Made by a program: the position numbers and the translations under genes. The notes under the pieces were generated by a model that did not search any database, was not told the origin of the DNA, and worked only from the letters and a program-made list of their open reading frames with translations. This document shows positions 16,010 through 24,660 of a DNA stretch of 64,000 bases, piece after piece. Location: the NCBI RefSeq assembly GCF_027270735.1, contig NZ_JAPWIJ010000002.1, forward strand, positions 620,001 to 684,000, given 5' to 3'. The DNA comes from Rhodococcus ruber. Lineage in GTDB: Bacteria; Actinomycetota; Actinomycetes; Mycobacteriales; Mycobacteriaceae. Each line of letters begins with the position of its first letter. Position 1 is the stretch's first letter.

Positions 16010-17746
16010 ATGGCGCGGTCGAGGTCGAGGTGGACGCCACCGCTCTACAGTCTGCTGCTCGCGCTGGTGATTCTCGGGCCACTCCTGGGCCCCGGCTACC
16101 TCCTGCTGCGCGACGCCGTCAGTACTCCACGTTCCTACTTCACCGACTCGGCCTGGGGAATCGCCGACGCGGCCGCGCGGGCCGTCCCGCAGGACGCCGC
16201 AATGGCAGCGTTGACGACGGTGTTCGACGGTGGTCTCGTCGTCAAGATCATCCTGCTGCTGGCGCTGTGGCTGGCCGGTTGGGGCGCCGCCGTCATGGCT
16301 CGGGCGGTATTGCCGACGGCCCCATTGCCCGCGCTGCTCGTCGCGTCGACCGTGGCGATGTGGAACCCCTACGTCGCCGAGCGTCTGCTGCAAGGACATT
16401 GGAGTCTGATCGTCGGCTACGCCGCCCTCCCCTGGACCGTGGTCGCCGCACTCGCAGTCAGGCGGGCTCGTTCCTGGTGGGCTCTTGCCGTCTGCCTCGC
16501 TGCCGCCGGCCTCACTCCCACCGGCGCGCTGCTTGCCGCGACCGTTGCGTTGGTGATTCTCGCCCTCCCCGGGGGTGCCCGACGCGGCCTGCGCGTTTTC
16601 GGTTTCCTCGGACTGGCGGTGGTGGCGTCGGCGCCGTGGCTGGTGGCGACAGCGGTGTCCGGCAGTGGCGTCGAGCAGACGGATCCGGCGGGGTGGGCAG
16701 CGTTCGCGGCTCGCGCGGAGCCTGGCCTCGGCACCCTCGGCTCATTGGCCGGCCTCGGCGGAATCTGGAATTCCGATGCCGTACCCGTCTCCCGTACAGG
16801 CATTTTCGCGTTCGTGGGCACGGCGCTGCTGCTGATCGTCGTCGCGTTCGGTGTTCGGCCGCTGATCAGGCGTCGAAGAAATCCGGTGGTCCTGGGACTC
16901 GCTGTCGTTGCGTTGCTCGCCATCGCAGCCCCTGCGCTGGCAGCGACGGGGCCGGGGCTGGCAGCGGCCCGTGCACTGGGTGAGACGCTGCCCGGTGCCG
17001 GTCTGCTCCGGGACTCGCAGAAATGGGTCGCGCTGGCGATGCCGATCTATGCCTTGGCCGCCGCGGCTGCGTTTTCTCCCCGGCGTCGACCGAATCCGGT
17101 GCAGCCAACCGCGCTGAGCGCGGTCCAGCGCACCCGATTCGGCAGCGTCGTTGCGATATTGGCCCTACTGATCGCACTACCCGACCTGGCCTGGGGCGTC
17201 GGGAACTCGATGCGGCCGGTGGCGTACCCGGCGTCCTGGCAGGTGGTCGCAGCCGAATTACAGAGCAGCGCAGGCGATGTTGCGGTACTACCGGCCGGGA
17301 TGTTCCGCCGCTTCCCCTACAGCGGCACTGCACCCGTTCTCGATCCTGCGCCGCGAATGTTGCCGCTGGACGTGTTGCAGACCGGCGAGCTCATCGTCGC
17401 GGGCGGAACGGTGCGGGGCGAGGGCACTCGCGCCACCGGCGTCCAAAATGCTCTTCTCGCAGGTGAATCCGCGGAGACACTCGCAGAATTGGGCGTCGGT
17501 TGGGTGCTGGTGGAGAACACGACCCCCGGAGAGCTGGGCGACTCCGCGCAGACGCTGGACCTGTTGGACGCCGTGTACGAGGACGAGCAGCTCACGCTCT
17601 ACCGAGTACCCGATCCGGTCCTCACCGAGAGCCGATCGAACACGGCCGTCGTTGTCGCCCACCTGGCCTGGGCGCTGCTGCTCCTCGGAGGTCTAGCGAT
17701 AGGACTGCTGGGCCGAATCCGAGTGCTGCGCACCCACCAACCCTGA
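16010..17746 (+). CDS. Large multi-span membrane protein, GT-C-like (Rv0226c-type)
   Basis: Integral membrane protein of 578 residues with about 10-12 spans in the first 400 residues and an external C-terminal domain before a last span and basic tail. The layout recalls GT-C glycosyltransferases and AftD-like proteins: a long first external loop (RDAVSTPRSYFTDSAWG), WNPYVAERLLQGHWSLIVGYAALPW, and GLLRDSQKWVALAMPIYALAA. It occupies the place of Rv0226c in the cluster. Sugar donor and acceptor are unknown. ATG 16010 is chosen for the upstream TAGGGT box and small overlap; an ATG at 15983 would run into the divergent gene. Its 3' end overlaps the convergent glycosyltransferase by 54 bp. Confidence 0.75.
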   Translation: MARSRSRWTPPLYSLLLALVILGPLLGPGYLLLRDAVSTPRSYFTDSAWGIADAAARAVPQDAAMAALTTVFDGGLVVKIILLLALWLAGWGAAVMARAVLPTAPLPALLVASTVAMWNPYVAERLLQGHWSLIVGYAALPWTVVAALAVRRARSWWALAVCLAAAGLTPTGALLAATVALVILALPGGARRGLRVFGFLGLAVVASAPWLVATAVSGSGVEQTDPAGWAAFAARAEPGLGTLGSLAGLGGIWNSDAVPVSRTGIFAFVGTALLLIVVAFGVRPLIRRRRNPVVLGLAVVALLAIAAPALAATGPGLAAARALGETLPGAGLLRDSQKWVALAMPIYALAAAAAFSPRRRPNPVQPTALSAVQRTRFGSVVAILALLIALPDLAWGVGNSMRPVAYPASWQVVAAELQSSAGDVAVLPAGMFRRFPYSGTAPVLDPAPRMLPLDVLQTGELIVAGGTVRGEGTRATGVQNALLAGESAETLAELGVGWVLVENTTPGELGDSAQTLDLLDAVYEDEQLTLYRVPDPVLTESRSNTAVVVAHLAWALLLLGGLAIGLLGRIRVLRTHQP

Positions 17747-18919
17747 CGACCACGCTCCACGCGTCGTCGCGTCGAGCACCGAGTAGACGCCTTCTGCGCA
17801 CTGCTCCCAGGAGAATTCCCCCGCGCGGACGCGCGCTTTCTCACCCAAACGAGTGCGGGCTTCGACGTCCTGCAGCAGCTCCGAAACGGCAGCGGTCAGA
17901 CCCGAAACGTCGCGGTCCTCGACCGACTGTCCGCCCACCAGAACACCGGTGACGCCGTCGATGACCGAATCGGTCAGCCCTTTGGAGCTTCGATAGCCGA
18001 CCGTGGGAACGCCGTGCTGGGCGGCTTCGACGACCGCGAGGCCCCAACCCTCCTTGCGCGAGGGCATGACGTGCACCCACGAACGGCCGAGCAGCTGGTG
18101 CTTGCGCTCCTCGGCGACGTGGCCGTGGAAGGTTACGTACTGCTCGATCCCCAGCTGGCTCACGTAGTCACGGAGGTTCTGCTCCCACCAGCCGCCACCG
18201 ATGACGTCGAGGTGGATGTCGGGGATCCGGCCGCGCAGGGCCGCGACGACGTCGAGAGCGTCCTCGATCTGCTTGTGCGGAACCAACCGGGACAGCACGG
18301 TGAGCGACGGATACGCGGTGCGGGTGCGCTCGTCACCCTCGGGGACCGACTGCGGGATCTCGTCGGCCCCGTTGCGGACCACGGCGATGCGCTCGCGGTC
18401 GACGCCGAGGGCGATCAGCTCGTCCGCGGACGGCAGGGACACCGTCAGGTACTGATTACGACGGTGCACTCGGGGAGACACCGTCGATTCGAGCCACCAG
18501 CCGAGCTTGGCCATCATCGGTCCTGCGACCGGCCACTGCTCGCGATGGCAGTGGTGCACCAGCAACGTGACGGGAACGCCGAGCGCGGCACGGGAGAAGA
18601 AGGGAATGCCGTTCTGGGTGTCGATCACGGCGTCGGGTGCGATGTCTTTGAGCGGGCCGAAACCGAGTCGCCCGGCCGCGATGGCGGCCAATGCGCGGGG
18701 ATACACCGACAGGCGGCCGCCACCTCGGCTGATGCGGATGCCGTCGACGATCTCCTCGGCGGGAGCTCCGGGGTACGACGCCGTCCTCAGCGTGACGCGG
18801 ACGCCGCGTCGAGCCAGACCTGCGCCTACCTGCTCGAGGTAACGCTCGCTGCCGCCGCCCTGCGGGTGCCCGGTATCGCGCCAGCACAGCAACAGAACCT
18901 CGCGCACAGCTCGCTTCAC
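17693..18919 (-). CDS. GT4-family glycosyltransferase (Rv0225-like)
   Basis: GT-B glycosyltransferase of about 408 residues, cytoplasmic. The N-terminal domain has HPQGGGSERYLEQVGAGLARRG (nucleotide-sugar Gly-rich loop) and the C-terminal domain carries the GT4 signature MPSRKEGWGLAVVEAAQHG, with the donor-binding E-x7-E. LSRLVPHKQIEDAL is the usual linker strand. The donor is likely a GDP- or UDP-sugar; the target may be a lipoglycan or mycolate-related lipid. GTG 18919 is chosen because the longer frame reads through a poor Arg/Ser-rich stretch and into the divergent methyltransferase. The last 18 codons overlap the GT-C-like gene on the other strand. Confidence 0.85.
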   Translation of the reverse strand: MKRAVREVLLLCWRDTGHPQGGGSERYLEQVGAGLARRGVRVTLRTASYPGAPAEEIVDGIRISRGGGRLSVYPRALAAIAAGRLGFGPLKDIAPDAVIDTQNGIPFFSRAALGVPVTLLVHHCHREQWPVAGPMMAKLGWWLESTVSPRVHRRNQYLTVSLPSADELIALGVDRERIAVVRNGADEIPQSVPEGDERTRTAYPSLTVLSRLVPHKQIEDALDVVAALRGRIPDIHLDVIGGGWWEQNLRDYVSQLGIEQYVTFHGHVAEERKHQLLGRSWVHVMPSRKEGWGLAVVEAAQHGVPTVGYRSSKGLTDSVIDGVTGVLVGGQSVEDRDVSGLTAAVSELLQDVEARTRLGEKARVRAGEFSWEQCAEGVYSVLDATTRGAWSSGLVGAQHSDSAQQSYR

Positions 18920-18975
18920 CCAATTTCCGCATGCTCGTCTCGACCGCCGTCGATTACCGCTGCCACAGTAACCGC

Positions 18976-18981
18976 TAGGGT
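18976..18981 (+). promoter_or_regulatory. Candidate leaderless -10 box of the methyltransferase gene
   Basis: TAGGGT lies 8 nt before the GTG at 18990, and no Shine-Dalgarno is visible. Confidence 0.45.
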
Positions 18982-18989
18982 TCGTTTTC

Positions 18990-19760
18990 GTGACTTCCGC
19001 CGTGACACGTCTGTTCGCCTCTCGCGCGACACTGCGCCGCTCGGTGAAGCTACTGAAGGACTTCGGCCACGAGCAGAGCGAGCCGGACATCTTCTACGGC
19101 GCCCTGGCGCGCGATTCGGTCGAGCTGATCGGTGATCTGTACCGGGGTCTGACCGGCACGGACATGTCTGCCGCGACGGTGTTGGACGTGGGCGGCGGAC
19201 CCGGCTACTTCGCCGAGGTGTTCGGAGCGAGCTGCGCACGCTATCTGCCCGTCGAACCCGATGCCTCGGAGATGCATGCGGCGGGACTGCAGATTCCCGG
19301 TTCGGTGCGCGGCTCCGGCATGGCACTGCCCTTTCGCGACAACAGCGTCGACATCTGCTTTTCGTCCAACGTCGCCGAACACGTACGCGAGCCATGGACC
19401 ATGGCCGAGGAGATGCTCCGTGTCACCAAACCCGGGGGTCTCACGGTGCTCTCGTACACCATCTGGTTCGGCCCGTTCGGAGGCCACGAGACCCGGCCCT
19501 GGCACTATCTCGGCGGCGAATACGCGGCCCGCCGCTACGCCCGCAAGACCGGACACGAACCGAAGAATCGCTTCGGCGAATCACTGTTCGACATCAGCGC
19601 TTCGGACGGATTGCGTTGGGCACGAAGCACTCCCAACGCAACGCTGCTCGCTGCATTTCCGCGCTACCACCCACGCTGGGCATGGTGGATGATGCGCGTT
19701 CCGATATTCCGCGAGTTCCTCGGCAGCAATCTCGTCCTCGTTCTCGAACCGAGCGCATAA
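18990..19760 (+). CDS. SAM-dependent methyltransferase, MtrP/Rv0224c-like
   Basis: Class I methyltransferase of 256 residues. The SAM loop is VLDVGGGPGYFAEVF (residues 64-78), followed by PVEPDASEM, the acidic residue of motif II, and SNVAEHVREPW / EEMLRVTKPGG for motifs III-IV of the Methyltransf_11 family. It occupies the place of Rv0224c. I recall that the corynebacterial homologue MtrP is required for efficient transport of trehalose mycolates by MmpL proteins; the methylated molecule is not known to me. The start lacks a Shine-Dalgarno and looks leaderless. The ROK kinase follows after 9 nt. Confidence 0.82.
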   Translation: MTSAVTRLFASRATLRRSVKLLKDFGHEQSEPDIFYGALARDSVELIGDLYRGLTGTDMSAATVLDVGGGPGYFAEVFGASCARYLPVEPDASEMHAAGLQIPGSVRGSGMALPFRDNSVDICFSSNVAEHVREPWTMAEEMLRVTKPGGLTVLSYTIWFGPFGGHETRPWHYLGGEYAARRYARKTGHEPKNRFGESLFDISASDGLRWARSTPNATLLAAFPRYHPRWAWWMMRVPIFREFLGSNLVLVLEPSA

Positions 19761-19763
19761 CCT
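19758..19763 (+). promoter_or_regulatory. Candidate -10 box of the ROK gene built on a stop codon
   Basis: TAACCT begins with the TAA stop of the methyltransferase and lies 6 nt before the ROK ATG at 19770, so it fits a leaderless promoter. It may equally be chance, with the two genes cotranscribed. Confidence 0.35.
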
Positions 19764-19769
19764 GGATCG

Positions 19770-20648
19770 ATGACGGCACTCGCGCTCGACATCGGCGGCA
19801 CCAAGATGACAGCGGCACTCGTCGGCGAGGACGGTCGACCGCAGAACCCGGTCACGGTGCCGACTCCCGAGTCCGGGGTATGGGCGGTGTGCGCGGCGCT
19901 GCTGCGTGACGTCGCCGAAGGCCACACCGTCGAATGCATCGGCGTCGCCTGCTCCGGGCCGGTGAACCTCGAGACCGGATCGGTCGCCCCGATCAACATC
20001 GACGAGTGGAAGAACGGATTCGGTTTGGGCGAGCACATCGCCGCCGTGCTTCCCGATGCCGAAATACGTCTGGCAATGGACGGCAGCGCAGCGGCATTGG
20101 GTGAGTATCGCTTCGGTGCCGCCGTGGGGGTGCCCGACGTACTGAGCCTGGTCGTGTCGACCGGCATCGGCGGCGGGTTGGTGCTGGGCGGCCGGATCGT
20201 CGCCGGAGCCAGCGGCAATGCCGGTCACATCGGCCACATCGTCGTCCCCGGTTCGACGACGCCCTGCGCGTGCGGCGGAATCGGGTGCGTCGAAACGGTG
20301 TCGAGTGGGCCGTCGGCGGTGCGGTGGGCACGTGAGCAGGGGTGGCCGGGGAGTACTGGTGTCGAACTGGCCGCGGACGCCGCCGCAGGCGAACCACGCG
20401 CCATCACCGCGCTGCAGCGCGCCGGAGTTGCTCTGGGCCAGGCGATTGCCTCGGCCGTCGCGCTGACGGACGTTCGCATGGTGGTGATCGGCGGCGGCTT
20501 CGCTCAGGCCGGCCCGCCGCTGTGGGACCCGATACACGAGTCGATCGCCTTGCACGCCCGGTTGACATTCCTCGACGGCCTGCACGTAGTGCCCGCTGCA
20601 CTCGGTGGCATGGGAACCCTGTCCGGGGCAGCCGCTCTTACGACCTGA
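19770..20648 (+). CDS. ROK-family sugar kinase (glucokinase-like)
   Basis: ROK kinase of 292 residues. It shows the ATP-binding LALDIGGTKMTAALV at the N-terminus, the STGIGGGLVLGGRIVAGASGNAGHIGH sugar-binding block with catalytic region, and the zinc motif CACGGIGCVE (C-x-C-G-x2-G-C-x-E) near residue 165. These enzymes phosphorylate glucose, N-acetylglucosamine or N-acetylmannosamine; glucose is the default guess but the nearby LpqI would make N-acetylglucosamine reasonable. It follows the methyltransferase by 9 nt and has no clear Shine-Dalgarno. A hairpin terminator follows. Confidence 0.88.
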   Translation: MTALALDIGGTKMTAALVGEDGRPQNPVTVPTPESGVWAVCAALLRDVAEGHTVECIGVACSGPVNLETGSVAPINIDEWKNGFGLGEHIAAVLPDAEIRLAMDGSAAALGEYRFGAAVGVPDVLSLVVSTGIGGGLVLGGRIVAGASGNAGHIGHIVVPGSTTPCACGGIGCVETVSSGPSAVRWAREQGWPGSTGVELAADAAAGEPRAITALQRAGVALGQAIASAVALTDVRMVVIGGGFAQAGPPLWDPIHESIALHARLTFLDGLHVVPAALGGMGTLSGAAALTT

Positions 20649-20661
20649 CCCACACAGCCAG

Positions 20662-20691
20662 AACGGGGCCCACCCCTCGGTGAGCCCCGTT
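20662..20691. terminator. Hairpin between ROK kinase and pckG
   Basis: AACGGGGC pairs with GCCCCGTT, extended by CACC/GGTG after one mismatch, with loop CCTC. It lies between convergent stops (20648 and 20706) and has no T run, so it is likely a bidirectional terminator of the actinobacterial kind. Confidence 0.65.
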
Positions 20692-20705
20692 CCGTGTCGT
20701 GAATA

Positions 20706-22535
20706 CTACGCGCCCAAACGCTGCTTGAGGGCGTCGAATTCGTCCTGAATTCCGGTCGGCAGTTTCTCGCCGACGAAGTCGAACCACTCCTGGATCAGCG
20801 GAATCTCTGCCCTCCACTCGTCGGTGTTCACCGCGAGTGCCTCGGCCACGTCGTCGACGGTGGTGTCGAGACCGTCGATGTCGAGTGCCTCGGCCGTGGG
20901 GACCACGCCGATCGGAGTCTCGATGCCGGCAGCCTTGTGCTCGATGCGCTCGACGATCCACTTGAGCACGCGCGAGTTCTCACCGAATCCGGGCCACAGG
21001 AAGCGCTTGTCGTCGCCGCGGCGGAACCAGTTGACGTAGAACACCTTCGGCAGCTTCGACTCGTCGGCGTTCTTGCCGAGGTCGATCCAGTGCTGGAAGT
21101 AATCGCCCACGTTGTAGCCGAGGAACGGCAGCATCGCCATCGGGTCGCGTCGGACGGTACCGACGGTGCCCTCGGCGGCAGCGGTCTGCTCGGATCCGAC
21201 GGTGGCTCCCATGAACACGCCGTGCTGCCAGTCGCGAGCCTCGGTCACCAGCGGAACGGTGGTCTTGCGACGTCCACCGAACAGGATTGCCGAGATCGGC
21301 ACGCCCTGCGGGTCGTCCCACTCGGGAGCCATCGACGGGCACTGAGCCATCGGCACGCAGTAACGCGAATTGGGATGTGCGGCATCGGTTCCGGACTCTG
21401 GCGTCCAGTCGTTGCCCTTCCAGTCGATGAGGTGATCGGGCTTGCCTTCGAGGCCTTCCCACCACACGTCTCCGTCATCGGTCAGGCCGACATTGGTGAA
21501 CACCGAGTTGCCCTGATCGATGGTCTTCATCGCATTCGGGTTCGAGTCCCAGTTGGTGCCGGGCGCGACGCCGAAGAAACCGAACTCGGGGTTGACGGCG
21601 TAGAGACGACCGTCCTCACCGAAGCGCATCCACGCGATGTCGTCGCCGATGGTCTCGGCACGCCAGCCCGGAATGGTCGGCTGAATCATCGCGAGGTTGG
21701 TCTTGCCGCACGCGGACGGGAATGCCGCCGCTATGTAGTAGGCCTTGTCCTCGGGCGAGATCAGCTTGAGGATCAGCATGTGCTCGGCGAGCCAGCCCTC
21801 GTCGTGGGCCATCGCCGAGGCGATACGCAGCGAGTAGCACTTCTTGCCCAGCAGAGCGTTTCCGCCGTAACCGGATCCGTAGCTCCAGATCTCGCGGTCC
21901 TCGGGGAAGTGCGTGATGTATTTGGTGTCGTTGCACGGCCACGGCACGTCGGCCTGGCCCTCGGCGAGCGGTGCGCCGAGCGAGTGCAGCGCCTTGACGT
22001 AGAACCCGTCCTCGCCGATCTTGTCCAACGCGGCCTGACCCATGCGGGTCATCACGCGCATGGAGATGACGACGTATTCGGAATCGGTGAGCTCGACGCC
22101 CAGCTTCGGATCGGCGGCATCGAGCGGGCCCATGCAGAACGGAACGACGTACATGGTGCGTCCGCGCATGCAGCCGCGGTAGAGATCGGTCATCAGCGTC
22201 CGCATCTCGGACGGGTCCATCCAGTTGTTGGTGGGACCTGCGTCGATCTCTTCCTTGGAACAGATGTACGTGCGCGATTCGACACGAGCGACGTCCGACG
22301 GATCGGAGTTGCCGAGGAACGAGTTGGGCTTCTTCTCGTCGTTGAGACGAGTGAAGGTGCCTGCCTCGACCAGCTTGTCGGTCAGGCGCTCCCACTCGGC
22401 GTCGGATCCGTCAGCGAACACCACGGAATCCGGTTCGGTCAGTTCGGCTACCTGAGCAACCCAGGCAAGCAGTTCTTTGTGTCGAGTCGGCACGCTGTCG
22501 GTGCCGCTCAAACCGGGAATGGTCGCTGAGGTCAT
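20706..22535 (-). CDS. pckG: Phosphoenolpyruvate carboxykinase (GTP)
   Basis: Cytosolic GTP-dependent PEPCK of 609 residues, full length. It converts oxaloacetate plus GTP to PEP, the first gluconeogenic step, needed for growth on fatty acids. Visible motifs are the P-loop [12 protein letters not shown] with the reactive Cys, the metal site GDDIAWM, the PEP-binding [17 protein letters not shown], and [20 protein letters not shown] precedes the ATG by about 5 nt. The M. tuberculosis counterpart is Rv0211 (pckA). A sigma-70-like promoter is proposed at 22654-22682. Its place beside fatty-acid and cell-wall genes is conserved but not functionally specific. Confidence 0.97.
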   Translation of the reverse strand: MTSATIPGLSGTDSVPTRHKELLAWVAQVAELTEPDSVVFADGSDAEWERLTDKLVEAGTFTRLNDEKKPNSFLGNSDPSDVARVESRTYICSKEEIDAGPTNNWMDPSEMRTLMTDLYRGCMRGRTMYVVPFCMGPLDAADPKLGVELTDSEYVVISMRVMTRMGQAALDKIGEDGFYVKALHSLGAPLAEGQADVPWPCNDTKYITHFPEDREIWSYGSGYGGNALLGKKCYSLRIASAMAHDEGWLAEHMLILKLISPEDKAYYIAAAFPSACGKTNLAMIQPTIPGWRAETIGDDIAWMRFGEDGRLYAVNPEFGFFGVAPGTNWDSNPNAMKTIDQGNSVFTNVGLTDDGDVWWEGLEGKPDHLIDWKGNDWTPESGTDAAHPNSRYCVPMAQCPSMAPEWDDPQGVPISAILFGGRRKTTVPLVTEARDWQHGVFMGATVGSEQTAAAEGTVGTVRRDPMAMLPFLGYNVGDYFQHWIDLGKNADESKLPKVFYVNWFRRGDDKRFLWPGFGENSRVLKWIVERIEHKAAGIETPIGVVPTAEALDIDGLDTTVDDVAEALAVNTDEWRAEIPLIQEWFDFVGEKLPTGIQDEFDALKQRLGA

Positions 22536-22844
22536 CTAACTCTCCTGGGGTTAGCCGGAACCGGGAAGAATTCGCACGATCGCTGTGGGCAAGCACGCAC
22601 GAGTTGATCTCGGTTTTCCCCTCTCGGCGGGGCGCTGCTCGACCGTTCGAGCTGCAGTACACCATGTTACTGGGTACGGCAAGCCGAGGACCGAGCGCCG
22701 GATGTCCTGTTCATCAGGTTAACGCCGAGCGACGTGAATCCAGAAACAGGGTGTTGTCCGATTGGTCACAAGACCGATTCAGATTGGGAAAGATCCGCGC
22801 AAGAAGGCCTCGACCAGGGGCGATGCGGTGTCCGTGCCGTGGCG
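22536..22844. other. Intergenic region upstream of pckG
   Basis: This 309-bp gap holds no supportable gene. It contains the pckG Shine-Dalgarno, a candidate minus-strand promoter (22654-22682) and a weak hairpin ATTGGTC-ACAA-GACCGAT (22761-22778, one G-U pair) that could end the small DxDGDG gene. Nothing else stands out. Confidence 0.5.
22654..22682 (-). promoter_or_regulatory. Candidate pckG promoter
   Basis: On the minus strand TTGCCG (22682-22677), a 17-bp spacer and TACTGC (22659-22654) form a sigma-70-like promoter. An imperfect 21-bp palindrome GTAC...GTAC (22657-22677) overlaps it and could be an operator. The -10 is poor, so confidence is low. Confidence 0.3.
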
Positions 22845-23147
22845 TTACAGCTCGCCCGAATCGGACATTTCACCCCTGCCAATACCGTTCGCCTCGCGAA
22901 AAATCTCCCAGCTTCGGTATTGGCCGTCACGTCCGAAGGCGGTGAACTTGTCTGTCACACCATCCCCGTCGACGTCGGTCGCCACTGTGATCCCGGCATC
23001 GGTATGCCGCACGGTGGTCTCGTAGTGACCGTCGCCGTCGAGATCCAAGAGATCAGCCGCGACCACGGGCGCACCCGCGTCGAACTCGTGTTGCGCCACG
23101 TCATCCGTGGGAAAACCTTCTGCCGCGAAGCCATCCACCGCGATCAT
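22845..23147 (-). CDS. Small acidic protein with DxDGDG repeats
   Basis: Protein of 100 residues without signal peptide. Two repeats, DLDGDGHYETTV (about residue 36) and DVDGDGVTDKF (about residue 58), are of the calcium-loop or FG-GAP kind, each followed by a beta-strand-like segment ending in WEIF. Similar small proteins occur in mycolic-acid bacteria (I believe as a DUF family), with unknown role. GAGGGG lies 5 nt before the ATG. It is 34 bp downstream of the GTPase pair on the same strand and may be cotranscribed with them. Calcium binding is inferred from the motif only. Confidence 0.6.
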   Translation of the reverse strand: MIAVDGFAAEGFPTDDVAQHEFDAGAPVVAADLLDLDGDGHYETTVRHTDAGITVATDVDGDGVTDKFTAFGRDGQYRSWEIFREANGIGRGEMSDSGEL

Positions 23148-23181
23148 CGACGCCCCTCACCCAGTTCGACCGACACTGCAC

Positions 23182-24660
23182 CTACTGACTCCGACGCACG
23201 GATACATCGAACGGTTCCACCGGACCGCGGAATCGCTCCAGCCCCCGTTCGAGTGCAGAGAGATCGCGATCGCACGCCGACAGCAGCGCCGATCGGTGAT
23301 CGGCAAGCCTGCGCAGTTCGACATCCACCTCGGCAAGCGCGACATCGATGCGGGCCGCGGCCTCCCGGTCCGCGATCGCGACGGCGGCCGCGAGCACGGA
23401 CTCGGCTTCGAGAATGCGCGAGAGCAGCCGCTGCTCCACCGCGGACTTCACCCGGGCCAGGCACTCCTGCGTCCAGCTCCGCAGGTGTGTCCGATCGGCC
23501 ACCAGCGCCCGCGACCGCGTCAACCACCACGCGAGCGCACCGCCGAGAACAAGGGTGATCACGGTGTTGGCCAGCGCCCATGCATGCACCAGCGCCAACG
23601 GGGAGACGATCAAGCGTCCGAGGCCGACCCCAGCCGACGCCCCGACCACGATCATGATGGCGTCCTCGATGCCGCGCCGCCGCGACGGTGCCTCGATGTC
23701 GAGCGACGCGTCCTCCATGCTCGCCTGTGCCACCGTCGGGTCGAGCCCCAGATCGGACTCCACCGCTCGCAGTCCCGCGGTCAGCGCAGCGTCGGCTCGA
23801 CTCTGCGCACCTCGCGCCGACTCGGCGACGTGCGCGGGCAGGTGCTTCAGCTCGGCCCGCCGGGCCCCGTCGATCGACCGCCGCACCTCGACGCCCAGTT
23901 CGCGAAGATCCTCCGCGGCGGCATGGAGCAACTCCACCCGAACCCGTTGAATCCGATTGTGCAACAGTGCACGCCGATCCACACCGAGGCTCTCTCGTTC
24001 ACCGACCAGAGCAGCTCGCCGCGCCCGAAGTGGAACGGAGTCGCTACCCGCGGTCACTGCCCGTGCTTTCGCGACGATCGACGCCCTGGCTCCGACAGCG
24101 CAATCCTGCACCGCTGCAGCGTATTTACGCTGCGATCCCAGAGCCGCGGCGTCCAGCAGCAGTGCGCCGAGCCGGTCCGTCACAGCCTCCAAGCCGGATT
24201 CGGCGCACATTGCCGCGTCGCCACTGTCCCTCCCCACCCGTGCCAACCGGACCGAGATCGGGTGAAACGTGCACTCCACCGCTCGCGGAACACACTCGGC
24301 AACCACGTCACCGTCGGCGGTCATCACCTCACGCCAGTGCCTGTGCACGTCGATCTTGTTCACCACGAACACGACCGGCGTGGATTCGAGTGCCCCTCGC
24401 CATCGCTCGATTTCGACACGGCCGACCGGAGCCGACGCGTCGACGACGATCAGCACGACGGCTGCGTCGGTTACCGAATCCGAGAATTCGATGCCACCGA
24501 GTCGGGACAGCTCGCGGCGCAGTTCCGACTTCCCCGATCCGGCCGTGCCGGTGAGGTGCACCCCAGCAGGTCGGCTCTCGCGCGCCCGGGCGATCCGGTC
24601 GAGAGCCTCCGAGTTCCAGCGCCGAAGAACGCTTTTCATGTCCTCCGACAACGGCGTCAT
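23182..24660 (-). CDS. Membrane-associated P-loop GTPase, second of a pair (Rv0210-like)
   Basis: Protein of 492 residues. The N-terminal GTPase domain has the P-loop GTAGSGKSE (around residue 39), DAAVVLIVVDAS as switch/strand, and the G4 motif NKID. A long helical region follows, then two adjacent hydrophobic helices near residues 340-385 (AIMIVVGASAGVGLG and ANTVITLVLGGALAWWL), then a coiled-coil-like tail rich in Glu, Arg and Ala. This plan (GTPase, helical bundle, membrane hairpin, helices) is dynamin-like. The start overlaps the upstream GTPase stop (ATGA), so both are made together. The length equals what I recall for Rv0210. Function unknown; membrane remodelling is inference. Confidence 0.75.
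   Translation of the reverse strand: MTPLSEDMKSVLRRWNSEALDRIARARESRPAGVHLTGTAGSGKSELRRELSRLGGIEFSDSVTDAAVVLIVVDASAPVGRVEIERWRGALESTPVVFVVNKIDVHRHWREVMTADGDVVAECVPRAVECTFHPISVRLARVGRDSGDAAMCAESGLEAVTDRLGALLLDAAALGSQRKYAAAVQDCAVGARASIVAKARAVTAGSDSVPLRARRAALVGERESLGVDRRALLHNRIQRVRVELLHAAAEDLRELGVEVRRSIDGARRAELKHLPAHVAESARGAQSRADAALTAGLRAVESDLGLDPTVAQASMEDASLDIEAPSRRRGIEDAIMIVVGASAGVGLGRLIVSPLALVHAWALANTVITLVLGGALAWWLTRSRALVADRTHLRSWTQECLARVKSAVEQRLLSRILEAESVLAAAVAIADREAAARIDVALAEVDVELRRLADHRSALLSACDRDLSALERGLERFRGPVEPFDVSVRRSQ

Noticed and set aside
20937..22529. A 530-codon plus-strand open frame opposite pckG
   Set aside because: pckG has all PEPCK motifs; the opposite frame has shadow-like composition and no ribosome-binding site.
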